Shown: positions 25,519 to 33,514 of the stretch, piece by piece | Layout: the number at the start of each line of letters is the position of its first letter | Position numbering within the stretch: position 1 is the stretch's first letter | NCBI GenBank assembly: GCA_963767475.1 | Contig: CAVYEI010000002.1 | Coordinates: 1,550,001 to 1,614,000, forward strand | Origin: WHSW01 sp963767475 | GTDB lineage: Bacteria > Actinomycetota > Thermoleophilia > Solirubrobacterales > 70-9 | Length of the DNA stretch: 64,000 bases | Direction: 5' to 3' | Translations under genes and position numbers: made by a program | Notes under the pieces: model-generated | Seen by the model: the letters and a program-made list of their open reading frames with translations, nothing else | Database searches by the model: none | Told to the model about the DNA's origin: nothing

Positions 25519-25755
25519 ATGGCACGAATCACATGCAGCTTTGGGACCTTCCGCTTCGAGCGCAACGTGCTCGAGACCACCGACGACTTTCAGCGGGTCG
25601 AGTACGGGGGCATCTAGAAGATCAAGGGCTGCGCAAAATCGAAGGAGTTCAAGAAGGTCCAGCCCGGAAAGCTCGGCGAGCTCCGGGGCGAGACGCTCTG
25701 CACGCTGCGGCGCTGCAAGGGCACGCTCGCGATCGAGGGCAGCATCCGCTACTAG
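25519..25755 (+). pseudogene. Small gene interrupted by an in-frame amber codon
   Basis: ATG at 25519 opens a frame of 78 codons ending at TAG 25753-25755, with a TAG at codon 33 (25615-25617). The first half reads MARITCSFGTFRFERNVLET to VEYGGI and the second KIKGCAKSKEFKKV to CKGTLAIEGSIRY. Codons on both sides of the amber are almost all G/C-ending, and both halves look like one compact beta-rich protein with four cysteines. A single G-to-A change from TGG (Trp) would explain the TAG. It follows the stress-protein stop by 3 nt. Family not recognised. Alternatives are readthrough or a sequencing error. Confidence 0.55.
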
Positions 25756-25770
25756 CCGCGCCCGACGCCG

Positions 25771-27105
25771 TCAGGCGTCGCAGTGGCGGGCCGGATCGAC
25801 CGCGCGCTCGGCGTCGAGCAGGCCGGCGCCGTAGAAGCGCTCGGGGGCCGAAGGCCGCGCCGTGCACTGGAGCCTGAGCGCGACGCGGTCGGGATCCGGG
25901 TCGGGCCCGGCGACGCCGCTGGCGATCACCAGCGCCGCCACCCCGCTCGCGTGCGCTGCCGACATCGAGGTGCCGACGTCGGGGCGGATGTCGAACCGCT
26001 GGTGGGCGCCGGTGCAGTCGTTCGGAAAGCAGGCGTAGGTGAGCTGGAGCACCGGGATCGTGTCGTTGGCGCACGCGGGTCGCGCCGCCGCCGGGCGGGG
26101 CGCGCCGCCGCCGGGGGCGACCAGGTCGGTGCGCTTGCCGTAGTGGGAGTAGCCCGCCAGGCAGCCGTGTTCGGTCGTCGCGGCGACCGAGAAGGCGTGT
26201 GGAGCCGCGGCCGGGAACAGCGAGCGCTTGCTCCCCGCGCCGGTGAGCGCGTTGCCCGAGGACGCGACGACGAGCGCCCCGAGCTTGCGCGCCTTGCGGA
26301 TCGAGGCGCAGACGGTGGGCACCTGCCGGCAGCTGGTCACGCTGGGATCGAAGTTGAGCGAGAGGTTGATCACGTCGGCGCCGCTTCGAGCTGCCCAGAG
26401 GATCCCCGCGGCGACGTCGTCGGTGCTGCCGATGCCGTCGCCGTCGAGGACCCGGACGGGCATCAGCGAGGCGCCGTAGGCGATCCCTGTCAGGTAGTCG
26501 GGGGTCGACGCGGGCTGGCCGATCGTCACCTGCTCGCCGATCGTCCCCGCGACGTGGGTTCCGTGTCCGTTCTCGTCCAGCGGTTGGGTGTCGTCGTCGA
26601 CGAGGTCGATCCCGGGCACGAACTGGGTTCCGAGGAAGTCGGGACTGACGGCGAAGCCGGGCGCGGCCTCGTAGGCGATCCCGGTGTCGACCACCGCCAC
26701 GGTGACGCCGAAGCCGCCCGGCGCGTTGACCGCGAACAGCCGATCCCAGGCGCCCCCGACTCGGATCCCGCCAGGTCGCCCGCGCAGGCTCCACTGGTCG
26801 TTCTCCCAGCCTCCGGGCGTGCCGGCCGTGCCCTGGTCGAATGGCGTCAGCGCCGCCCGCGCGAGCCAGTTCGGATTCGCCGTGCGAACACCCGGGTCGC
26901 GCTCGAGCGCGGCGATCCCCGCGGCGACCGACGTCCCCTCGGGCAGCTCGGCGACGCTCGTCCCGCCGCCGGCGAGCTCGACCACGACCTCGCCCGGGAC
27001 GTAGGCCGGTTGCGGCGATTCGGCGGCCGCCTGCGCGGGCACGACCGCGAACGCCAGCATCGCGCTGGCGCCTGCGAGCACCGATCTGAGTCCATGTGAG
27101 TTCAT
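25771..27105 (-). CDS. Secreted subtilisin-like serine protease (S8)
   Basis: A 444-residue exported protease. Signal peptide about 1-27 (ending AQA-AA); a short propeptide-like segment (PAYVPGEVVVELAGG) follows. The catalytic triad is D140 (VAVVDTGIA), H181 (NGHGTHVAGT) and the serine of GTSMSAAHASG near 379; the oxyanion Asn is in VVASSGNAL. Eight or so cysteines in the C-terminal half suggest disulfides. Start is the ATG of MNSHGLRSVL; upstream codons in the same frame are not signal-like. It is divergent from tadA. Confidence 0.9.
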   Translation of the reverse strand: MNSHGLRSVLAGASAMLAFAVVPAQAAAESPQPAYVPGEVVVELAGGGTSVAELPEGTSVAAGIAALERDPGVRTANPNWLARAALTPFDQGTAGTPGGWENDQWSLRGRPGGIRVGGAWDRLFAVNAPGGFGVTVAVVDTGIAYEAAPGFAVSPDFLGTQFVPGIDLVDDDTQPLDENGHGTHVAGTIGEQVTIGQPASTPDYLTGIAYGASLMPVRVLDGDGIGSTDDVAAGILWAARSGADVINLSLNFDPSVTSCRQVPTVCASIRKARKLGALVVASSGNALTGAGSKRSLFPAAAPHAFSVAATTEHGCLAGYSHYGKRTDLVAPGGGAPRPAAARPACANDTIPVLQLTYACFPNDCTGAHQRFDIRPDVGTSMSAAHASGVAALVIASGVAGPDPDPDRVALRLQCTARPSAPERFYGAGLLDAERAVDPARHCDA

Positions 27106-27158
27106 CCGCAGCGGAGGGCCGGCCGAGATTTCCTGGCCCTTCCCGAAACACCGCAGGA

Positions 27159-27186
27159 TTGCGGAAGTTCCCCCGTTGCGGATACT
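27159..27186 (+). promoter_or_regulatory. Promoter of tadA
   Basis: -35 TTGCGG (27159-27164), 16-nt spacer, -10 GATACT (27181-27186), then 6 nt to the ATG at 27193; predicted leaderless. Confidence 0.5.
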
Positions 27187-27192
27187 TCGCCG

Positions 27193-27660
27193 ATGACCGA
27201 ACCGCACGGCGTCGACGACGAGCAGCTGATGCGCCTGGCGCTGGCGGAGGCCGAGCGCGCCGGCGGCCACGGCGACGTGCCGATCGGGGCGGTCGTCGCC
27301 CGCGGCGGCGAGGTGATCGCCGCGGCCGCCAACGAGCGCGAGCTGCGTCGCGACCCGACCGCGCACGCGGAGGTGCTGGCGCTGCGCGCGGCGGCCGAGC
27401 ACCTGGGCGGCTGGCGGGTGCCCGACTCGACCCTCTACGTGACGCTCGAGCCGTGCGCGATGTGCGCCGGGGCGATCGTCCTCGCCCGCGTGCCGCGCGT
27501 CGTCTTCGCCGCCACCGACCCGAAGGCCGGGGCCGCGGGCAGCGTCTTCGACATCCTCGCCGAGCCGCGGCTCAACCACCGGCCGGAGGTGGTCCCCGGG
27601 GTACTCGCCGACGAGGCGTCGGTCTTACTGCGCGAGTTCTTCACCTCCCGTCGCAGCTAG
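27193..27660 (+). CDS. tadA: tRNA-specific adenosine deaminase
   Basis: A 155-residue zinc deaminase of the TadA/CDA fold that makes inosine at the wobble position of tRNA-Arg(ACG). The active site is HAE (H58, E60) and PCAMC (C88, C91). The N-terminal DEQLMRLALAEAERA and the VPIGAVV strand are typical of TadA. The C terminus (REFFTSRRS) is short but in family range. tRNA-Ser genes lie nearby but the substrate tRNA is not in the window. Confidence 0.93.
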   Translation: MTEPHGVDDEQLMRLALAEAERAGGHGDVPIGAVVARGGEVIAAAANERELRRDPTAHAEVLALRAAAEHLGGWRVPDSTLYVTLEPCAMCAGAIVLARVPRVVFAATDPKAGAAGSVFDILAEPRLNHRPEVVPGVLADEASVLLREFFTSRRS

Positions 27661-27682
27661 CGCCGCGGGCGCTCGAAGGCGT

Positions 27683-28282
27683 TCAGCGCTGGACGCGGTA
27701 GTGCATGTGGGTGACGCCGCCCTCGCCCTCGAGGATCCGGGTGCGCTCGAGCTCGATCTGCTCGGCAGCGAGGCCCTCGAACAAACGGCGCCCTTGGCCG
27801 AAGAGCACCGGGATCAGATGGATCTCGAGCTCGTCGAGGACGCCGGCGGCGAGCGCGAGCTGCGCGGTTGCGGCGCCCTGGACCATTACGTTCCTGTCGC
27901 CCGCGGCCTCCCGGGCTCGGGTGATCGCGCTCGTGACGTCGTCGGCGTAGGTGACCAGCGGCCACTCGCTGACGTCGATGCCGGGCTCCTGGCGGCTGAG
28001 GACCCAGATCGGCACGCCGTCGTGGTGGTCGCCGCCCCAGCCGCCCGCCGGCTCGAAGGTTCCCCGGCCGGCGACGACCGCTCCGGTCGCGATCGCATCG
28101 GCGTACACCTGGCCGTTGACGCCCCCCGACTGGCCCGAGGCCACCTTGCGGTCGGGGTCGGGATCGGCCGCCCACTGGTGCAGGCGGTGCCCGCCGTCGC
28201 CGAGCCCGTTGTCCGGTCCCTCGTTGGGCCCGGCGATGAATCCGTCGAGGGACATCGACATGAAGAGAACGGTTGCGGACAC
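27683..28282 (-). CDS. Dihydrofolate reductase-family (RibD C-terminal-like) protein
   Basis: A 199-residue RibD_C-type reductase homologue: ATVLFMSMSLDGFIAGPNEG at the start, GRGTFEPAGGWGG in the nucleotide region, VMVQGAATAQLALAAGVLDELEIHLIPVLFGQGRRLFEGL at the end. Such proteins use NADPH, but substrates are mostly unknown. GTG start with AAAGGAGAC 3-4 nt upstream. It is divergent from the arsR-type gene, with the palindrome 28317-28336 in the shared control region. Confidence 0.82.
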   Translation of the reverse strand: MSATVLFMSMSLDGFIAGPNEGPDNGLGDGGHRLHQWAADPDPDRKVASGQSGGVNGQVYADAIATGAVVAGRGTFEPAGGWGGDHHDGVPIWVLSRQEPGIDVSEWPLVTYADDVTSAITRAREAAGDRNVMVQGAATAQLALAAGVLDELEIHLIPVLFGQGRRLFEGLAAEQIELERTRILEGEGGVTHMHYRVQR

Positions 28283-28316
28283 GGCGTCTCCTTTGTTGTG
28301 GTCTGGTTCGGATAAC

Positions 28317-28336
28317 CTACAACCATATGGTTGTAG
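28317..28336. promoter_or_regulatory. Perfect 20-bp palindrome over the arsR-type start codon (probable operator)
   Basis: CTACAACCATATGGTTGTAG is a perfect inverted repeat. The ATG of the repressor gene (28327-28329) is its right centre. Its size, symmetry and place between divergent genes fit the binding site of a dimeric winged-helix repressor controlling itself and the reductase at 28282. Confidence 0.65.
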
Positions 28337-28668
28337 ATGTGCCGAGGGAGGAGACGGTCGACGAGCTGTTCCACGCGCTCGCCGACCCGACCCGTCGCGA
28401 CATCGTTCGCCGCTGCGCCGCCGGTGAGCCCTCGGTTTCGCGACTCGCGCAGGCTTACCCGATGAGCTTCGCGGCGGTGCAGAAGCACGTCGCGGTCCTG
28501 GAGCGGGCCGGCCTGGTGACCAAGGAGCGCCGCGGGCGCGAGCAGCTCGTGCGCAGCGATGCGGGCGCGGTCGCTCGCGCGCGACGCGCCCTCGACGAGC
28601 TCGAGGCGACCTGGCGCGGACGGGTCGACCGGATGTCTGACCTGCTCGCCCGGGGAGGAACCGGTTGA
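28327..28668 (+). CDS. ArsR/SmtB-family winged-helix repressor
   Basis: A 113-residue regulator: DELFHALADPTRRDIVRRCAAGEPSVSRLAQAYPMSFAAVQKHVAVLERAGLVTKERRGREQLV is the full winged helix, with the recognition helix at MSFAAVQKHVAVLE. No cysteine pair for metal sensing is present, so it belongs with the non-metal members often paired with SRPBCC (AHSA1) genes. The ATG lies inside a 20-bp palindrome, so autoregulation is likely. The stop overlaps the next start by 3 nt. Confidence 0.88.
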   Translation: MVVDVPREETVDELFHALADPTRRDIVRRCAAGEPSVSRLAQAYPMSFAAVQKHVAVLERAGLVTKERRGREQLVRSDAGAVARARRALDELEATWRGRVDRMSDLLARGGTG

Positions 28669-29144
28669 GCATCACCAGCGTCGTTACCGACTACGACAAG
28701 CTGACGGTCACGCTGATCGCCGACTTCGACGCTCCGCTCGAGCGGGTGTGGGAGCTTTGGTCGGACCCGCGCCGGCTCGAGGGCTGGCTGGGTCCGCCGA
28801 CCCATCCGGCGACCGTCGAGAAGCACGACCTCATCCCGGGCGGCGAGGTGACGTTCTTCATGACCGGCCCGGAGGGCGATACGTGGGGCGTGTGGCGGCT
28901 CACGGCCGTCGACCCACCGGCCTCGCTGGAGTTCACCGACGCCTTCGCCGAGGCGGACGGGACTCCGATCGCGGAGATGCCGGTGAACACGGTCAGGGTC
29001 CGGCTCACCGAGCGCGACGGTGGCACGCGGATGGAGGTGCGTTCGCGATTCGAATCCCGCGAGGAGATGGAGAAATGGGTGAGCCTCGGCACGGTCGAGG
29101 GCTTGAAAGAGGCCGTCGGCCAAATGGACGCCCTGCTCTCCTAG
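28665..29144 (+). CDS. SRPBCC / AHSA1-like protein
   Basis: A 159-residue START-fold protein (TLIADFDAPLERVWELWSDPRRLEGWLGPPTHPATVEKHD ... GTRMEVRSRFESREEMEKWVSLGTVEGLKEAVGQMDALL). Partners of ArsR-type regulators with this fold are common in actinobacteria; the ligand is unknown. TTG start, with GGGGAGG 6 nt upstream and overlapping the regulator's TGA, so the two are one transcription and translation unit. Confidence 0.85.
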   Translation: MSITSVVTDYDKLTVTLIADFDAPLERVWELWSDPRRLEGWLGPPTHPATVEKHDLIPGGEVTFFMTGPEGDTWGVWRLTAVDPPASLEFTDAFAEADGTPIAEMPVNTVRVRLTERDGGTRMEVRSRFESREEMEKWVSLGTVEGLKEAVGQMDALLS

Positions 29145-29146
29145 GT

Positions 29147-29782
29147 TCAGCCACCCGCACGGGTGAACGTCAGATGCGTGACTCCGCTGGGCGAGGAGGT
29201 GGCCTCCACCTGGTAGTCCTTCTCCAGGCCCTCCAGCCCATCCCAGAGGCGTACGCCTCGGCCGAGCAGGATCGGGACCACCACGATGTGCATGTGATCG
29301 ACGAGCCCCGCGGCAAGGAAGTCGCGGATCATGGTCGGCCCCCCGCCGAGGCGTACGTCCCCGCCGTCCGCAGCCTCGCGGGCCGTCTCCAGCGCCTCGG
29401 CCGGCGACGCGTCGATGAAGTGAAACGTCGTGCCGCCCTCCATCTCGATCGACGGGCGCGTGTGATGGGTGAGGATGAAGGTCGGTGTGTGGAACGGCGG
29501 GTTGGCGCCCCAGGCGCCCTTCCACTCCGGGTCCTCCTCGTGCCACCCGGGCGGGCCGAACTTCCCGGCACCCATGATCTCGGCGCCGATCCCCGGATCG
29601 AACTGCTGGACGAACGAGTCGTCGACACCGCGGCTACCACCGGGCTCCCACGACTGCGTGGCGAACATCCATTCATGCAGCCTGTCCCCGGCGTGACCGA
29701 AGTATGCGTCGTGGCTCACACCCTCACCGGTGCCGAAGCCGTCGAGTGAGATCGAGAAGTTCTGGACGCGGGCGAGTGACAT
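29147..29782 (-). CDS. Dihydrofolate reductase-family (RibD C-terminal-like) protein, second copy
   Basis: A 211-residue relative of the 27683-28282 product: ARVQNFSISLDGFGTGEG, EWKGAWGANPPFHTPTFILTHH, RLGGGPTMIRDFLAAGLVDHMHIVVVPILLGRGVRLWDGL. The two copies bracket the repressor/SRPBCC pair and differ clearly in sequence, so they are not a recent duplication. ATG start preceded by GAAGGAG about 7 nt upstream. It converges on the SRPBCC gene with 2 nt between stops. Confidence 0.82.
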   Translation of the reverse strand: MSLARVQNFSISLDGFGTGEGVSHDAYFGHAGDRLHEWMFATQSWEPGGSRGVDDSFVQQFDPGIGAEIMGAGKFGPPGWHEEDPEWKGAWGANPPFHTPTFILTHHTRPSIEMEGGTTFHFIDASPAEALETAREAADGGDVRLGGGPTMIRDFLAAGLVDHMHIVVVPILLGRGVRLWDGLEGLEKDYQVEATSSPSGVTHLTFTRAGG

Positions 29783-29815
29783 GGCTGGCGCTCCTTCGGT
29801 GATCTGGGGGGCAAC

Positions 29816-29903
29816 GGACAGGGTGGGATTCGAACCCACGAGGCAGCTTGCACCGCCCACGCGATTTCCAGTCGCGCACCTTAAGCCACTCGGTCACCTG
29901 TCC
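29816..29903 (-). tRNA. tRNA-Ser(GGA)
   Basis: An 88-nt class II tRNA on the reverse strand. Acceptor GGACAGG pairs with CCTGTCC; the anticodon loop is CTGGAAA with anticodon GGA; the variable arm is long as expected for serine; the T-loop is GGTTCGAATCC. CCA is not encoded. Confidence 0.95.
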
Positions 29904-29941
29904 GGGGCGGCCTGACGATACCGGCGCGGCGGCGCCCGGCG

Positions 29942-31309
29942 TCAGGCCGGGACTGGGGCCTCGGGGAGCTGGGCGAGCGCCGCTTCCATGTCGTCCTCGC
30001 TGAACTCGAGGTCGGTGAGCTCGCCGTTGAGGAAGGCGTCGTAGGCCGACATGTCGAAATGGCCGTGGCCGCAGAGGTTGATCAGGATCACCCGCTCCTC
30101 ACCCGCCTGTTTGGCGGCCTCGGCCTCGTCGAAGGCCGCGCGCAGGGCGTGTGAGGGCTCGGGCGCGGGGATGATTCCCTCGCAGCGCGCGAACTGCACC
30201 GCGGCCTCGAAGGCGCTCGTCTGATGGACGGCGACCGGCTCGATCACTCCCTCCTTGACCAGGGCGCAGACCATCGGCGAGTCGCCGTGGTAGCGCAGCC
30301 CGCCGGCGTGCACCGGCGGCGGCACGAAGTCGTGGCCGAGCGTGTACATCGGCATCAGCGGCGTGAGGCCGACGGTGTCGCCGAAGTCGTAGCGGTAGAC
30401 GCCTCGGGTGAGCGTCGGGCAGGCGGCCGGCTCGGCGGCGACGAAGCGCGTCGTGCGCCCGTTGCGCAGGTTCTCGCGGATGAACGGGAACGAGACCCCG
30501 GCGAAGTTGGAACCACCGCCGACGCAGCCGACGACCACGTCCGGGTACTCGCCGGCGAGCTCGAGCTGGGCGATCGCCTCCTGGCCGATCACGGTCTGGT
30601 GCAGGCAGACGTGGTTGAGCACCGAGCCGAGCGAGTAGTTGGTGTCCTCGGACTTGGCCGCGACCTCGACCGCCTCGGAGATCGCGATCCCGAGGCTGCC
30701 CGAGGAGTGCTCGGCCTGCGAGCGGCCTGCGTCGGTCAGCTGCGAGGGACTGCGGTGCACCGTCGCCCCCCAGGTCTCGATCATCGAGCGCCGGAAGGGC
30801 TTTTGGTCGTAGGAGACGCCGACCATGAACACCTCGGCCTCGAGCCCGAACATCTGACAGGCGAGCGCCAGCGCCGAGCCCCACTGTCCCGCCCCGGTCT
30901 CGGTCGAAAGCTTTCGAATTCCGGCTTCGCGGTTGTAGTAGGCCTGCGCGACCGAGGTGTTGGTCTTGTGCGAGCCCGCGGGCGAGACGCCCTCGTACTT
31001 GTAATAGATGTGGGCAGGGGTGTCGAGCACCTTCTCCAGCCGGCGCGCGCGCAGCAGCGGGGTCGGGCGCCAGAGCTTGTAGGTGTCGCGGACCTCGTCG
31101 GGAATCTCAATCTCGGGTTCGGCTGAGACCTCCTGCTCGATCAGGGCCATCGGGAACAGCGGTGCGAGGTCCTCGGGCGCCAGCGGCTGTTTGGTCCCGG
31201 GGTGCAGGGGCGGCAATCCCTCGCCCGGCAGGTCGGGCAGCAGATTGACCCAATGGGTCGGGATCGCCGACTCCGGCAGACGGAACTCGGTGTGCTCGCT
31301 GACGCTCAC
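29942..31309 (-). CDS. Tryptophan synthase beta-like PLP enzyme (TrpB2 type)
   Basis: A 455-residue PLP enzyme with the longer N terminus of the TrpB2 group (RLPESAIPTHWVNLLPDLPGEGLPPLHPGTK). The PLP lysine is K115 in SPAGSHKTNTS; the phosphate loop GGGSNFAG and the ETGAGQWGSALA motif (with the catalytic Glu) are intact. TrpB2 enzymes condense serine and indole without the usual TrpA partner. No trpA or other trp gene is nearby. GTG start with GAGGAGG 3 nt upstream. Confidence 0.9.
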   Translation of the reverse strand: MSVSEHTEFRLPESAIPTHWVNLLPDLPGEGLPPLHPGTKQPLAPEDLAPLFPMALIEQEVSAEPEIEIPDEVRDTYKLWRPTPLLRARRLEKVLDTPAHIYYKYEGVSPAGSHKTNTSVAQAYYNREAGIRKLSTETGAGQWGSALALACQMFGLEAEVFMVGVSYDQKPFRRSMIETWGATVHRSPSQLTDAGRSQAEHSSGSLGIAISEAVEVAAKSEDTNYSLGSVLNHVCLHQTVIGQEAIAQLELAGEYPDVVVGCVGGGSNFAGVSFPFIRENLRNGRTTRFVAAEPAACPTLTRGVYRYDFGDTVGLTPLMPMYTLGHDFVPPPVHAGGLRYHGDSPMVCALVKEGVIEPVAVHQTSAFEAAVQFARCEGIIPAPEPSHALRAAFDEAEAAKQAGEERVILINLCGHGHFDMSAYDAFLNGELTDLEFSEDDMEAALAQLPEAPVPA

Positions 31310-31387
31310 GTTCCTCCTCGTTTGGCCCGATAGAGCGGCGATTGTATGTCGAAGCGGTTGCCCCTTTCCAACGACGCGGAGCGGAGG

Positions 31388-31393
31388 TAGGGT
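31388..31393 (+). promoter_or_regulatory. -10-like element for diguanylate cyclase gene (leaderless)
   Basis: TAGGGT, 6 nt before the ATG at 31400. Confidence 0.45.
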
Positions 31394-31399
31394 CGGAAG

Positions 31400-32458
31400 A
31401 TGGTGCGTATGGGGGAGGGAATGGACCCTCTCATGGATACGGGCTCCGAAGGCTCGACCGAGAGCCCGCGATTCATGTGGGTGATGCTCGCTGTCCTCTT
31501 CGGCGTCGGCGCGACGATCGGCGCGCTCTCGTTGCTCGTCCCGCACCCGGAGTCGTTCGACGACGAGGCACTTTGGAGCAACGAGGCGCTCGCCTTCCTC
31601 GGCGCCGGAATCTGCCTCATCGCCGCTCGTCGCTGGCCGGTGTGGCCGCTCTACGCGATGGTCGGACTCGGCGTGCTCGCGGTCACCCGGGCGGCGTACT
31701 ACAGCCACGACCCGAGCGGCTTCTACACCCTGTTCTACGTCTGGATCGGCCTCTACGTGGTCTTCTTCTTCAGCCGGCGGACGGCCGCGCTCTACCTGGC
31801 CGGGATCGCGGTCGCATATGCGCTCTTGCTCGTAATCGAGCATGCGAACGCGGGGCTGGCGCGCTGGGTGACGACGATCGGGACGATCGTGCTCGCCGCC
31901 TTCCTGATCGATTCGCTCGTCGGCCGGGTGCGGCGGATGGCCACCGAGTCGGCGGCGATCGCCCGCCACCGCGCCGAGCTGATGGAGACCCTGGCCGAGG
32001 TCGCGCGCACCGACGAGCTCACCGGGCTCGCCAACCGCCGCGCCTGGGACGAGGCGCTCGAGCGCGAGCTCGCGCGGGCGAAGCGCGACTCGACCCCGCT
32101 CTGCATCTGCATCGTCGACCTCGACCGGTTCAAGGACTACAACGACGTCCACGGCCATCAGGCCGGCGACCGGCTGCTGAAGCAGCTCGCGGCCGCCTGG
32201 GGGGCGGAGCTGCGCGCCACCGACGTGCTCGCCCGCTACGGCGGCGAGGAGTTCGCGCTCGCCCTGCCGGGCTGCGACCTCACCGACGCCTCGGTCCTGG
32301 TCGAGCGCCTTCGCGGTGCGACGCCGTCCGACCAAACGGCCTCGGCCGGGCTGGTGCGCTGGGACGGCGAGGAGTCCTCCGAGCGGCTCTTTGGCCGCGC
32401 CGACAAGGCGCTCTATCAGGCCAAGGACGCCGGGCGCGACCGGATCGTCAACGGCTGA
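31400..32458 (+). CDS. Membrane diguanylate cyclase (GGDEF)
   Basis: A 352-residue protein. Six or so TM helices (about 25-178) resemble a small sensor bundle; a short helical linker (ESAAIARHRAELMETLAEVARTDELTGLANRRAWDEA) leads into the GGDEF domain. The active site is GGEEF (about 281-285), and RATD five residues before it forms the inhibitory I-site, so product feedback is expected. It makes c-di-GMP from GTP. No partner phosphodiesterase lies nearby. In-frame ATGs at 31409 and 31421 are less likely starts because the -10 spacing favours 31400. Confidence 0.9.
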   Translation: MVRMGEGMDPLMDTGSEGSTESPRFMWVMLAVLFGVGATIGALSLLVPHPESFDDEALWSNEALAFLGAGICLIAARRWPVWPLYAMVGLGVLAVTRAAYYSHDPSGFYTLFYVWIGLYVVFFFSRRTAALYLAGIAVAYALLLVIEHANAGLARWVTTIGTIVLAAFLIDSLVGRVRRMATESAAIARHRAELMETLAEVARTDELTGLANRRAWDEALERELARAKRDSTPLCICIVDLDRFKDYNDVHGHQAGDRLLKQLAAAWGAELRATDVLARYGGEEFALALPGCDLTDASVLVERLRGATPSDQTASAGLVRWDGEESSERLFGRADKALYQAKDAGRDRIVNG

Positions 32459-32468
32459 TCGCGTGATC

Positions 32469-32474
32469 TAGGCT
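32469..32474 (+). promoter_or_regulatory. -10-like element for PPOX gene (leaderless)
   Basis: TAGGCT, 6 nt before the ATG at 32481; the next gene has TAAGAT at 32977-32982, 8 nt before its ATG. Confidence 0.45.
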
Positions 32475-32480
32475 GGCGCG

Positions 32481-32969
32481 ATGGCGCGCTGGAGCGAGAT
32501 CGCCGCCGAGCAGCCCGAGTTCGCCGAGCGCGCCCGCGCTCGCTTCGACGCCGGCACGCACAAGACGATCGCCACCCTGCGGGCCGACGGCTCGCCACGG
32601 ATCAGCGGCATCGAGGCCAATTTCGTAACCGGCGACCTCTGGTTCGGCTCGATGCTGGACGCGCGCAAGGCCGCCGACCTGATCCGCGATCCGCGCTTCG
32701 CCCTCCACAGCGCCTCCGCGGACCCGCCGGAGTGGGAGGGCGACGCGAAGCTCTCCGGGCGCGCCGATGAGATCGCCGTGGGGCCGGAGTTCGAGGCCTA
32801 CCTGGCAGCGCGCGCCGGCGACGACGAGCCCGAGCCGCCCGGGGGCTTTCACCTCTTTCGCGCCGAGATCTCCGAGCTGGTGCTGATCGGCCTCAACGAA
32901 GCCCGCAGCAAGATGGTGATCGAGCACTGGGGCGAGGGCCGCGGCCTGCGCCGGATCGAGCGCGACTGA
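32481..32969 (+). CDS. Pyridoxamine 5'-phosphate oxidase-like (PPOX) flavin/F420-binding protein
   Basis: A 162-residue split-barrel protein: HKTIATLRADGSPRISGIEANFVTGDLWFGSMLDARKAADLIRDPRFALHSASAD is the cofactor-binding barrel of the PPOX family. Many actinobacterial members use F420 rather than FMN; the residues that would decide are not clear here. It may reduce small molecules or bind haem-like ligands. It is in a run of three same-strand genes, each with its own -10-like box. Confidence 0.8.
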   Translation: MARWSEIAAEQPEFAERARARFDAGTHKTIATLRADGSPRISGIEANFVTGDLWFGSMLDARKAADLIRDPRFALHSASADPPEWEGDAKLSGRADEIAVGPEFEAYLAARAGDDEPEPPGGFHLFRAEISELVLIGLNEARSKMVIEHWGEGRGLRRIERD

Positions 32970-32990
32970 GCCTGGCTAAGATCGAATCCG

Positions 32991-33473
32991 ATGGCTGAGA
33001 ACGGAAACGCCGCCGGCGTCTGGCATGTCTACCTCTCGGGCGAAATCCACTCCGACTGGCGCGAACGGATCGCCGAGGGCGTGCGCGGGACGGGGCTGCC
33101 GGTCGAGCTGCTGTCGCCGGTCACCGACCATGGCGCCTCCGACGATGTCGGGGTCGAGATCCTCGGCGCCGAGGACGAGGGCTTCTGGAAGGACCACAAG
33201 GGCGCCGGCGTCAACGCCGTTCGCACCCAGACCCTGCTTCGTCGCGCCGACCTCGTCGTGGTCCGCTTCGGCGACAAGTACCGGCAGTGGAACGCCGCCT
33301 TCGAGGCCGGCTACGCCGCCGCGCTCGGCAAGCCGCTGATCACCCTCCATGATCCCGAGCTCACCCACGCGCTGAAGGAAGTCGACCGCGCTGCGATGGC
33401 GGTCGCCGAGACCCCCGAGCAGGTGGTCGAGATCCTCACCTACGCCACCACCGGCCCCGGCGTCCGCGCCTGA
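32991..33473 (+). CDS. YtoQ-family protein
   Basis: A 160-residue protein with the YtoQ signature at the start (VWHVYLSGEIHSDWRERIAEG) and SPVTDHGASDDVGVEILGAEDEGFWKDHKGAGVNAVRTQTLLRRADLVVVRFGDKYRQWNAAFEAGYAAALGKPLITLHDPELTHALKEVD. The fold resembles nucleoside 2-deoxyribosyltransferases, and the E of the AFEAGYA stretch is in the position of their catalytic Glu. The real substrate is unknown. It is the last gene before the tRNA-Ser integration site. Confidence 0.8.
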   Translation: MAENGNAAGVWHVYLSGEIHSDWRERIAEGVRGTGLPVELLSPVTDHGASDDVGVEILGAEDEGFWKDHKGAGVNAVRTQTLLRRADLVVVRFGDKYRQWNAAFEAGYAAALGKPLITLHDPELTHALKEVDRAAMAVAETPEQVVEILTYATTGPGVRA

Positions 33474-33514
33474 CCCGGCACCGTTTCCCTCGCTAGCCTT
33501 GACGCCCGTCACCT

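Noticed and set aside
25615..25617. TAG as a pyrrolysine codon
   Set aside because: No pyl genes, no methylamine-related genes nearby, and a Trp-to-stop change is a simpler account.
31341..31371. TTGGAA/TACAAT as promoter of the TrpB2 gene
   Set aside because: The 19-nt spacer is too long for a confident call, and the gene has a good Shine-Dalgarno, so the true promoter could lie elsewhere.
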